In this document: piece by piece, positions 56,465 to 64,000 of the stretch
Numbering within the stretch: position 1 is the first letter of the stretch
Layout of the letters: each line of letters starts with the position of its first letter
NCBI RefSeq assembly: GCF_025144465.1
Contig: NZ_CP083553.1
Span: forward strand, 1,610,001 to 1,674,000
Source of the DNA: Leisingera sp. S132
GTDB lineage: Bacteria > Pseudomonadota > Alphaproteobacteria > Rhodobacterales > Rhodobacteraceae
Direction: 5' to 3'
Length of the DNA: 64,000 bases
The notes under the pieces: model-generated
The model's input: the letters and a program-made list of their open reading frames with translations, nothing else
Databases searched by the model: none
What the model was told of the DNA's origin: nothing
Position numbers and translations under genes: made by a program

Positions 56465-57745
56465 ATGGCCCTGCCTGAAGTCAAGCAAAGTGCAACTGAG
56501 GCGCGGCTGTCGGCGCTGACCCTGCCAGAGAGCGGCTGCCTCAAGGCGGCCCGCCAGGCCGCGCTGTCGCGGGTCCAGACCATGGGTCTGCCGTCGCGCC
56601 GCGACGAATACTGGAAATACACCAAGCCGGACACGCTGGTGCAGGCGGATGCGCCCAAGGCGGCTGTGTTTCACGCTGACCAAGCACCGATGTTCAACGC
56701 GTTTGAGCGTCTGAATATCGTCTTTGTGGATGGCGTGTTCGACGCGGAAGCCTCCGATGATCTGGAGCTTGAAGGCCTGACCATCGACCGGATCGAGGAT
56801 ATCTGCTGCAAAGACATCCATTGGGCCAAAGACTTGTACGGCGTTCTTGAGGCGCGCGGCCAGACCCCGGTGGAACGTCCGCTGGCGGCGTTGAACACCG
56901 CCTTTGCCACCGATGGCGTGGCGATCCGGGTGACCGGTAAGGTCTCCAAACCGCTGAACTTCACCTATGTGCACTCGGACGAAAACTCCGACGCGATCCT
57001 GCACCATGTGATCCGCGTGGAAAGCGGTGCAGAGGTAACTGTTCTGGAGAACGGCCCGGCTGCCTCGCGCTTTAACAAATGCATGGAGATCGACATTGCC
57101 GATGGCGGCACGATGCATCTGGTGCGGGCCCAAGGCCGCGACCACGAACGCCGTGCGGCGACCCATCTGTTTGCGCGTCTCGGCACCGAGTCGGTGTTCA
57201 AGTCCTTCACCCTGACCGTGAACGGCGTGCTGACACGCAACGAGGCGGTGATTGAGCTGACCGGCGACGACGCCGTGGCCCATATCGCAGGCGCCTGCGT
57301 CGGCGATGGCGATTTCCACCACGACGACACCGTGTTCATCACCCATGACGCGGTGAACTGCGAAAGCCGTCAGGTGTTCAAGAAGGTGCTGCGCAACGGC
57401 GCCACCGGCGTGTTCCAGGGCAAGATCCTGGTGAAGGAAGGCGCGCAAAAGACTGACGGGTATCAGATTTCCCAGTCGCTGCTGCTGGACGGCGACAGCC
57501 AGTTCCTGGCCAAGCCCGAGCTGGAAATCTATGCCGACGACGTTGCCTGCTCGCACGGGTCCACCTCTGGTGCCATCGACGAGGAGGGCCTGTTCTACCT
57601 GCGCTCCCGCGGTGTTCCGCACGCCGAGGCGACCGACCTGATGACTCTGGCCTTCCTGGCCGAAGCGGTGGATGAGATCGAGGACGCGGAAATCGCCGCC
57701 GACATCGTCTCCCGCCTCGAAGGCTGGCTGGCCCGGCGCCGCTGA
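56465..57745 (+). CDS. sufD: Fe-S cluster assembly protein SufD
   Basis: 426 residues with the SufB/SufD core: a long beta-helix and the C-terminal segment KPELEIYADDVACSHGSTSGAIDEEGLFYLRSRGVPHAEATDLMTLAFLAEAVDEI. The N-terminal RRDEYWKYTKPDTL is typical of SufD. It lies head to tail with sufC, and its stop shares one base with the start of the next gene (TGATG). It pairs with SufB in the SufBC2D complex. Confidence 0.95.
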   Translation: MALPEVKQSATEARLSALTLPESGCLKAARQAALSRVQTMGLPSRRDEYWKYTKPDTLVQADAPKAAVFHADQAPMFNAFERLNIVFVDGVFDAEASDDLELEGLTIDRIEDICCKDIHWAKDLYGVLEARGQTPVERPLAALNTAFATDGVAIRVTGKVSKPLNFTYVHSDENSDAILHHVIRVESGAEVTVLENGPAASRFNKCMEIDIADGGTMHLVRAQGRDHERRAATHLFARLGTESVFKSFTLTVNGVLTRNEAVIELTGDDAVAHIAGACVGDGDFHHDDTVFITHDAVNCESRQVFKKVLRNGATGVFQGKILVKEGAQKTDGYQISQSLLLDGDSQFLAKPELEIYADDVACSHGSTSGAIDEEGLFYLRSRGVPHAEATDLMTLAFLAEAVDEIEDAEIAADIVSRLEGWLARRR

Positions 57746-58230
57746 TGTCCGTCACAACGGATATCCCGGCAACCTACAAGGGGCCGCGCAAGGTGTTTGC
57801 GCGGCTTCTGAGCATGGGCGCCCGCGAGGACCGTCTGCTGGTGTTTCTGCTTGCAGGCTGCGTGCTGACCTTTGTCGCGCAGATGCCGAAACTGGCGCGC
57901 GAGGCACATCTGACCGGCCAGGAGCTGAATATGCTGCTGGGCGGTTCGCTGCTGGCGCTGGTCTTTATCGCGCCGCTGCTGCTGTATGTTCTGGCGCTGG
58001 TGGCCCATTGGATTGCCCTAGCAATGGGCGGTCACGGCGACGCCTATCGCGCCCGGCTGGCGCTGTTCTGGGCGTTTCTGGCGGCCAGCCCGCTGATGCT
58101 GTTGAATGGCCTGGTGGCGGGCTTCATCGGCCAGGGTCCGGCCCTGACACTGGTGGGCATCCTGTGGTGCGCCGTGTTCCTCTGGTTCTGGGTGTCCGGC
58201 ATGATCCAGGGATACTGGGCCAAACCATGA
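57745..58230 (+). CDS. YIP1-family membrane protein within the suf operon (first)
   Basis: 161 residues with four membrane segments: VFLLAGCVLTFVAQM, LLGGSLLALVFIAPLLLYVLALVAHWI, FWAFLAASPLMLLNGLVAGFIG and LVGILWCAVFLWFWVSGM. A short cytoplasmic head (GPRKVFARLLSMGAREDRLL) precedes them. It resembles bacterial YIP1-domain proteins. It is coupled to sufD (TGATG) and to the next gene (ATGA). Relatives are common beside sufD in this group; the job is unknown. Confidence 0.72.
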   Translation: MSVTTDIPATYKGPRKVFARLLSMGAREDRLLVFLLAGCVLTFVAQMPKLAREAHLTGQELNMLLGGSLLALVFIAPLLLYVLALVAHWIALAMGGHGDAYRARLALFWAFLAASPLMLLNGLVAGFIGQGPALTLVGILWCAVFLWFWVSGMIQGYWAKP

Positions 58231-58811
58231 ATGAGCTGGCCGCCTTTGCCCTGCTGACGCTGAAGTCACCGCGCGATGCTGCGCAGCAGATCCTGGCGCG
58301 GGATTGGCCGCGGGAGGCACTTTGGACCGCCTTCCTGCTATCTGTTGTGGTGAATACCTGCGTTTACACAGTGCAGAAAATCCTGTTCCCGCTGCCGCCT
58401 GAGGTCCTGCTGCCGCGCTTCACACCGGGCGTTTATTTCGCAATGGTGCTGGCGCTTCAGCTCTGTTTCATTGCGATGCTCTCCTCAACCGGCCGCTGGC
58501 TGGGCGGGCAGGGCAACTTACATGAATTACTGGCCCTTGTGACCTGGCTGCAACTTCTGCAGGCGGGACTGAACGGTGCCATTGTGGTTGCGTTCCTTGT
58601 GATGCCTTCGCTGGCTGCACTGCTGAATATTGCGGCCAATATCCTTGTGTTCTTCATCCTCCTGCATTTTGTTAACGCGGCGCACCGGTTTGGCTCCGTG
58701 TGGCGCTCGCTGGGGGTGGTTTTGATGGCCAGTATGATCCTGGTCTTTGCCCTTCTCTTTATTGTGGGTCTGATCGGCCCAGCAAATCTGGGACTTCCCA
58801 ACAATGTATGA
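58227..58811 (+). CDS. YIP1-family membrane protein within the suf operon (second)
   Basis: 194 residues from ATG 58227, overlapping the previous stop. It opens with a helix (LAAFALLTLKSPRDAAQQILARDWPREALW) that resembles the YIP1 entry segment, followed by five hydrophobic stretches such as AFLLSVVVNTCVYTVQKIL and ALLNIAANILVFFILLHFVNAA. Its end overlaps the sufS start by eight bases. Two paired membrane proteins locked into a cytosolic cluster-assembly operon suggest a membrane partner role, which is inference. Confidence 0.72.
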   Translation: MNELAAFALLTLKSPRDAAQQILARDWPREALWTAFLLSVVVNTCVYTVQKILFPLPPEVLLPRFTPGVYFAMVLALQLCFIAMLSSTGRWLGGQGNLHELLALVTWLQLLQAGLNGAIVVAFLVMPSLAALLNIAANILVFFILLHFVNAAHRFGSVWRSLGVVLMASMILVFALLFIVGLIGPANLGLPNNV

Positions 58812-60024
58812 CCTGGACAAAATCCGCGCCGACTTTCCGATCCTTTCGCGGGAGGTGAACGGCAAGCCGCTGACTTATCTCGACAACGGCGCATCGGCGC
58901 AGAAACCGCAGGTAGTGATTGATGCCATCACCAAAGCCTATGCTGAGGAATATTCCAACGTCCACCGCGGCCTGCACTTTCTTTCTAACCTCGCAACCGA
59001 GAAGTACGAGGCCGTGCGCGGTATCATTGCGCGGTTCCTGAATGCAGGCGATGAAAACACCATCGTGCTGAATTCCGGCACCACAGAGGGCATCAATCTG
59101 GTTGCCTACGGCTGGGCAATGCCGCGGTTCGAGGCCGGCGACGAGATCGTCCTGTCGGTGATGGAACACCACGCCAATATCGTGCCCTGGCACTTCCTGC
59201 GCGAACGTCAGGGCGTGGTGCTGAAATGGGTGGATACCGCTGCGGATGGCAGCCTCGACCCGCAGGAGGTCATTGATGCGATTGGCCCCAAGACCAAGCT
59301 GGTGGCCGTCACCCAGTGCTCTAACGTGCTGGGCACCGTTGTGGATGTAAAGGCGATCACTCAGGGCGCCCATGCCAAAGGTGTGCCAGTGCTGGTAGAT
59401 GGTTCGCAGGGTGCGGTGCATATGCCGGTCGACGTTCAGGACATCGGCTGCGATTTCTACGCAATCACCGGCCACAAGCTTTATGGCCCCTCCGGCTCAG
59501 GCGCGATCTATATCAAGCCCGAGCGCATGGCGGAGATGCGCCCCTTCATCGGCGGCGGCGACATGATCAAGGAAGTCTCAAAGGACCAGATCATTTACAA
59601 CGATCCGCCGATGAAATTCGAGGCCGGCACGCCGGGTATCGTCCAGACCATCGGACTGGGTGTGGCGCTGGAGTATATGATGGAGCTTGGCATGGACAAC
59701 ATTGCCAAGCATGAGGGCGGCCTGCGTGACTACGCGATGCAACGGCTGACTGGCTTGAACTGGATCAATGTGCAGGGCCAAGCGCCTGGTAAAGCAGCGA
59801 TTTTCAGCTTCACCATGGAGGGTGCGGCGCATGCGCATGACATCTCTACCATCCTCGACAAGAAGGGTGTCGCGGTGCGCGCCGGCCATCACTGTGCCGG
59901 GCCGCTGATGGACCATCTTGGGGTATCCGCCACCTGCCGCGCGTCCTTTGGACTCTACAACACCAAGGAAGAGGTCGACACGCTGGTCGACGCGCTGGAA
60001 CTGGCGCATGAGCTGTTTGCTTAA
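58804..60024 (+). CDS. sufS: Cysteine desulfurase SufS
   Basis: 406 residues of the short-loop (group II) desulfurases. YLDNGASAQKP near the N-terminus, PLP lysine Lys225 in ITGHKLYGPSGSGA, and catalytic Cys364 in RAGHHCAGPLM are all present. It extracts sulfur from cysteine for SufBCD. SufE or SufU is needed as sulfur acceptor in other bacteria; neither is encoded in this operon. It is the last gene, closed by a strong bidirectional terminator. Confidence 0.96.
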   Translation: MYDLDKIRADFPILSREVNGKPLTYLDNGASAQKPQVVIDAITKAYAEEYSNVHRGLHFLSNLATEKYEAVRGIIARFLNAGDENTIVLNSGTTEGINLVAYGWAMPRFEAGDEIVLSVMEHHANIVPWHFLRERQGVVLKWVDTAADGSLDPQEVIDAIGPKTKLVAVTQCSNVLGTVVDVKAITQGAHAKGVPVLVDGSQGAVHMPVDVQDIGCDFYAITGHKLYGPSGSGAIYIKPERMAEMRPFIGGGDMIKEVSKDQIIYNDPPMKFEAGTPGIVQTIGLGVALEYMMELGMDNIAKHEGGLRDYAMQRLTGLNWINVQGQAPGKAAIFSFTMEGAAHAHDISTILDKKGVAVRAGHHCAGPLMDHLGVSATCRASFGLYNTKEEVDTLVDALELAHELFA

Positions 60025-60039
60025 GCTCTTCACCTGACA

Positions 60040-60071
60040 AAAAAACGGCGCCCGTGGAGGCGCCGTTTTTT
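60040..60071. terminator. Bidirectional terminator between sufS and the tmp operon
   Basis: AAAAAACGGCGCC and GGCGCCGTTTTTT form a perfect stem with a six-base loop and runs of A and T at its ends. It lies between two convergent stops and can stop both transcripts. Confidence 0.9.
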
Positions 60072-60087
60072 CTTGTTCTCTCAGCCT

Positions 60088-60753
60088 TTAGCCCTGGATC
60101 TTGTCTTCGCGCAGCGGGCAGGACAGGTAAACGCCAAACTCCTTGCCAACGTCGCAGCTGACCCGGGCATGCACCTTGCCCTGCCGGTCGAGGAAACGCT
60201 GGCTGTCGTCCACCGGAAAGATCCCCTCGTGCCAGATATTGGGGTGGATATAGAGCCCCTTGGACCCGTCACACCAGAACGCCACGACCTTTTCAGGCTT
60301 CAGATCATCCCCCGGCAAGGCTGCGGGAATGATAAAGGGCTTGTTGTCCAGCGGATAGAACAGCTGGCCGCCGTCGGGGTGATAGTTCATGTGCCATAGC
60401 AGAACTTGGTCGCGGGGCGCGGTCTGCGCTTCAACTTGTGCCTTTTGCGGGTCGGTGGACCAGCCCAGTACATAGTTGCCGTTGACCGCTTCGTTCTCGC
60501 CATAGAGCACATCACCGCGCCAGTCGCCGCGGAAAGTGCCCTCGACCCATCCGGCCTCGTCGCCGGTGCCCTCGTCGATCGGCCGCCAGCCCTGAGCAGG
60601 CCATTGCACGATTTCGATCTCGAAATTCTCCGGATCGTCCACCAGGCAGCCGTACCCCTTGACGCTTTCATCGGTCGCCCTGATCAGCGGCACCTCATGC
60701 CAGGGCAGAGAGGGTTTGGTGCTGGCCTCAAAGATATACTCAGGCGCGCTCAT
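60088..60753 (-). CDS. AllA-like (ureidoglycolate lyase fold) cupin protein in the tmp operon
   Basis: 221 residues. The C-terminal half carries KPFIIPAALPGDDLKPEKVVAFWCDGSKGLYIHPNIWHEGIFPV, which corresponds to the ureidoglycolate lyase pattern of a conserved H-x3-WH pair in a double-stranded beta helix, and FLDRQGKVHARVSCDVG follows. The N-terminal half has IEIVQWPAQGWRPIDEGTGDEAGWVEGTFRGDW. It starts inside the tmpB stop (ATGA), so it is part of that operon. No allantoin genes are near. A step before or after phosphonate cleavage is possible but unproven. Confidence 0.7.
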   Translation of the reverse strand: MSAPEYIFEASTKPSLPWHEVPLIRATDESVKGYGCLVDDPENFEIEIVQWPAQGWRPIDEGTGDEAGWVEGTFRGDWRGDVLYGENEAVNGNYVLGWSTDPQKAQVEAQTAPRDQVLLWHMNYHPDGGQLFYPLDNKPFIIPAALPGDDLKPEKVVAFWCDGSKGLYIHPNIWHEGIFPVDDSQRFLDRQGKVHARVSCDVGKEFGVYLSCPLREDKIQG

Positions 60754-61355
60754 CTTGCGGAAACTCCCGTTCCCATGTGCTTATCTACCATCCGCTGCAC
60801 CATCGGCGCAAAATGCCAGTAGTCCGGGGTGTCCATGTCATCGCGCTTGCCCGCCTCGTCCAGGTAACGCACCGCAATGATCTGCTTGAGGTTCGGGTTC
60901 TTCTCGAATTCCGCCACTTCCTCCGCATTCATCGGCCCGCCTTGCAGGTTCAGGGAGTGGATCGAAGCCTCTGATAAACGGTTGAAATACTCCGGTTTGG
61001 TGGCACACAGATAACGCTTGGCAGCCACATGGTAGCGGACGCAGTCGGTGATCACCGACGGGAAGAACTGCTCCAGAACCTCGGCTCCGGCCTCCTCGTG
61101 ATAGCGGTCCTCTGTGTCATCCATGGAAAATGTGCCGAACTCGCTGGTGAAATGGCCGATATCGTGGAGAAGCGCCCCCACGATGATCTCTTCCGGCTGG
61201 CCGTTCTGTTCGGCGATGGTGGCGCCTTGCAGCATGTGTTCGGCCATGGTGACTGGCTCGCCCAGGTATTCTTCGTCACCGCGGCGATCAAAGATGCCGC
61301 CGATGAAGTCGACGATATTGTCCCGGTTCAGCTGGCTGACGTCTGGTTTGCTCAT
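60750..61355 (-). CDS. tmpB: HD-type mixed-valent diiron oxygenase TmpB (PhnZ family)
   Basis: 201 residues. It shows the oxygenase-specific EEYLGEPVTMAEH, with Tyr30 and Glu33 as in PhnZ. The metal set is His40, the His64-Asp65 pair in ALLHDIGHF, His86, His109 and Asp166. The family cleaves the C-P bond of a 1-hydroxyphosphonate with oxygen. Beside tmpA, the expected substrate is 1-hydroxy-2-(trimethylammonio)ethylphosphonate, giving glycine betaine and phosphate. It begins 5 bases after tmpA. Databases often mislabel it as an HD phosphohydrolase. Confidence 0.9.
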   Translation of the reverse strand: MSKPDVSQLNRDNIVDFIGGIFDRRGDEEYLGEPVTMAEHMLQGATIAEQNGQPEEIIVGALLHDIGHFTSEFGTFSMDDTEDRYHEEAGAEVLEQFFPSVITDCVRYHVAAKRYLCATKPEYFNRLSEASIHSLNLQGGPMNAEEVAEFEKNPNLKQIIAVRYLDEAGKRDDMDTPDYWHFAPMVQRMVDKHMGTGVSAR

Positions 61356-61360
61356 CTCTC

Positions 61361-62542
<1,182 letters not shown>

Positions 62543-62581
62543 TCAGCCATCAAGAGAACGACGGAAATTGGGGTTTGAGAG

Positions 62582-62594
62582 TTAGGTTTTCTAA
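62582..62594. promoter_or_regulatory. TTAG-N5-CTAA inverted repeat, candidate LysR autoregulatory site
   Basis: TTAG and CTAA flank five bases and fit the T-N11-A pattern of LysR sites. It ends on the first base of the lysR start codon in the 99-base gap shared with tmpA. AGG within it may also be the ribosome site. Confidence 0.35.
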
Positions 62595-63472
62595 TGTCTA
62601 AGAAAGTGACCAAACAGGGCTTGCCGCCGCTTGATTGGCTCAAGGTTTTTGAGGCTGCCGGCCGCCATGGCAGTTTCACCGCTGCGGCTGAGGAATTCGG
62701 GTCAACCCAGGCCGCCGTCAGTCAGCGGATTCGCAACCTGGAATCCTGGCTGGGGCGGCAACTCTTCATCCGGTCGGCTCGCGGCGTGACATTGACAGTA
62801 GATGGCGAAAGCTACCTGCCGCTGGTCCATGATTCCCTTCGTGCCCTGGAGCAGGGTACCGAAAACCTGTTTGGGCACAGTGTTCGGGAGTTGCGGATCG
62901 CCGCTCAGCCATCGCATCTGGAAATGCTTTTACTGCCGAGGCTTACAGCGTTTTCCGAAAGTCATCCTGAGCTTCGTCTAGTCACGGAAACCGTGCCGAA
63001 ACGGTTGGATTTCGAAGCGGCGGACGGTGCATTGCATATCAGATATGGGCGCGGCAACTGGCAGGGCCGCGACGGTGTCCTGCTGGCAAATGAGGTTCTT
63101 CAACCGATGGCGGCCCCAGGTCATAGAGCCAACTGGCGCCAACTGCCGGCGATTGAGTTGCGCGGAGAACGGCCAGGCTGGAGCGAGTGGGCACGGGTGA
63201 CCGGAGAGCCGGCGCCTGAGGCCGGCCCGGTTTCGGTGGATTCCATGGCGCATGCCCTCCGGGCCGCCCGGCTTGGAATGGGGGTGGTTTTAGGATCCAG
63301 GGCGCTGGCTGCCAATCTGTTGCTGACCGGGCAATTGATCTGTTTGCCTGCCGCCGAATTGGCCACGATTGACGGTTATTGGCTGACCTGGCCGCCGAGC
63401 CTCGGTAAATCTCCGCGGCAAAAAACCCTTCTTTCCGCGCTTTCAGACGCACTGACACACCATGTGCAGTAG
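62594..63472 (+). CDS. LysR-family regulator, divergent from the tmp operon
   Basis: 292 residues. The N-terminal helix-turn-helix is LPPLDWLKVFEAAGRHGSFTAAAEEFGSTQAAVSQRIRNLESWLGRQLFIRSARGVTLT, of the GcvA-like branch. The effector domain follows from about residue 95, with SVDSMAHALRAARLGMGVVLGSR near the end of its second lobe. It is divergent from tmpA, so it is the natural candidate to sense the phosphonate or glycine betaine and switch the operon. tRNA-Arg follows after 28 bases. Confidence 0.9.
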   Translation: MSKKVTKQGLPPLDWLKVFEAAGRHGSFTAAAEEFGSTQAAVSQRIRNLESWLGRQLFIRSARGVTLTVDGESYLPLVHDSLRALEQGTENLFGHSVRELRIAAQPSHLEMLLLPRLTAFSESHPELRLVTETVPKRLDFEAADGALHIRYGRGNWQGRDGVLLANEVLQPMAAPGHRANWRQLPAIELRGERPGWSEWARVTGEPAPEAGPVSVDSMAHALRAARLGMGVVLGSRALAANLLLTGQLICLPAAELATIDGYWLTWPPSLGKSPRQKTLLSALSDALTHHVQ

Positions 63473-63500
63473 AGGAAGGTTTCGCAGAATGGGGAAAAAG

Positions 63501-63577
<77 letters not shown>

Positions 63578-63690
63578 GTTGTTAAGCCGGGGTATACCCG
63601 CGCTTGATTGCCTCTGCAACGGGAAAAACCGCCTGTTTCCAATTTCCTGCCATTCAGCGGATCAGGCGTGAACGGCATGGCAGCGTGCAA

Positions 63691-63721
63691 AAGAAAAAGC
63701 CTGCACCGGGTGGGCAGGCTT
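63691..63721 (-). terminator. Terminator of the DUF882/M15-like gene
   Basis: AAGCCTGC and GCAGGCTT pair over eight bases. On the reverse strand the stem is followed by TTTCTT. It lies 25 bases past the stop and is a good intrinsic terminator. Confidence 0.75.
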
Positions 63722-63745
63722 GCATTCTTGCAATGGCTGATGGCG

Positions 63746-64000
63746 TTATCCGCGCCATGAGCGGACAACGCCGCAATCCATATGCACAAAATTCGAACGT
63801 TGGTATTTACCAACACCGCCGGCGTGGCATGCCTCAGCCGCTTGCGCCATCTGTGAAACCGAGCGGGAGGCCAAGCGAAGATCGGCAGCCTGGCCGCGCA
63901 TATGCAGCGAGTTTTTCGCCACTCCGCGGGAACGGCTGCGCAGCATGGCATTGGTTTTGGGGCTGCGATAGCCGGACAACAGCATATAGGGCTCGTTCAC
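63746..64000 (-). CDS. DUF882/M15-like peptidase, C-terminal part (partial)
   Basis: The last 84 codons are in the window; the gene continues past base 64000, so the first in-frame ATG here is probably internal. The sequence LLSGYRSPKTNAMLRSRSRGVAKNSLHMRGQAADLRL and NFVHMDCGVVRSW gives the zinc-site pattern of YcbK/DUF882 proteins (His and Asp in HMRGQAAD, His in VHMD). Relatives are periplasmic enzymes that cut peptidoglycan cross-links. The N-terminal signal region is not visible. Confidence 0.85.
   Translation of the reverse strand: MNEPYMLLSGYRSPKTNAMLRSRSRGVAKNSLHMRGQAADLRLASRSVSQMAQAAEACHAGGVGKYQRSNFVHMDCGVVRSWRG

Noticed and set aside
60750-61355. Annotation of the HD protein as a plain phosphohydrolase
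   Set aside because: It carries the PhnZ-type Tyr and Glu before the first metal histidine and lies directly after tmpA, which fit the diiron oxygenase TmpB.

Overview
The window is high-GC, gene-dense DNA from a marine alphaproteobacterium of the Roseobacter group (Rhodobacteraceae), most like Leisingera or Phaeobacter. This rests on inference from gene content: CckA with a CtrA site, a recA promoter with alphaproteobacterial SOS boxes, an iscR-suf operon with a single-cysteine IscR, an Irr-type iron box, and a tmpA-tmpB phosphonate locus of the kind characterised in Leisingera caerulea. There is no integrase, transposase, CRISPR array or rRNA. It reads as ordinary chromosome with mostly housekeeping content and a few accessory metabolic loci.

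Layout. 0-5.6 kb: the tail of mfd, a probably truncated TPR gene, a Bcr/CflA-type exporter, a DsbA-like protein coupled to an acyl-CoA synthetase, and an XRE-cupin regulator. 5.7-7.8 kb: an arsenic operon (arsR-arsC fusion, arsC, aqpS). 7.8-12.6 kb: a peptide-binding protein, a candidate small RNA, 3-hydroxybutyrate dehydrogenase, a patatin and a DUF502 protein. 12.6-17.1 kb: pseudouridine breakdown (psuK-psuG), a divergent DUF4198/HupE-like metal-transport pair and a ThiE-like protein. 17.3-24.6 kb: trmJ, ctaA, an M32 carboxypeptidase, gyrA and usg. 24.6-31.6 kb: a secreted caspase-like protein, a radical SAM protein and the zwf-pgl-pgi sugar operon. 31.8-41.2 kb: tRNA-Gly, a corrinoid-protein activator, a CoA transferase, guaB, an rsmB-like methyltransferase, cckA and a sulfotransferase. 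41.3-48.6 kb: recA, alaS, typA and an SMR exporter. 48.8-51.7 kb: a glutamine amidotransferase, then an operon of an alpha/beta hydrolase, a small protein and a tandem-HD protein. 51.7-60.0 kb: the iscR-suf operon. 60.1-63.5 kb: the tmp phosphonate operon with a divergent LysR regulator. The window ends with tRNA-Arg and a truncated DUF882/M15-like peptidase gene.

How the genes work together. zwf, pgl and pgi feed the Entner-Doudoroff/pentose phosphate entry. iscR with two cysteine desulfurases and SufBCD builds Fe-S clusters, apparently under iron control through an Irr-type box. TmpA and TmpB should convert 2-trimethylaminoethylphosphonate to glycine betaine and phosphate. The arsenic operon lacks a classical pump and probably uses the AqpS channel to release arsenite.

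Most interesting points: a hidden 46-codon ORF interlocked between iscR and the desulfurase gene; a frameshifted membrane-protein gene between sufB and a YbjQ-like gene; a promoter-to-terminator small RNA candidate at 9.7 kb; a perfect CtrA box before cckA; two SOS boxes at recA; and an AllA-fold third gene in the tmp operon whose role is unknown.
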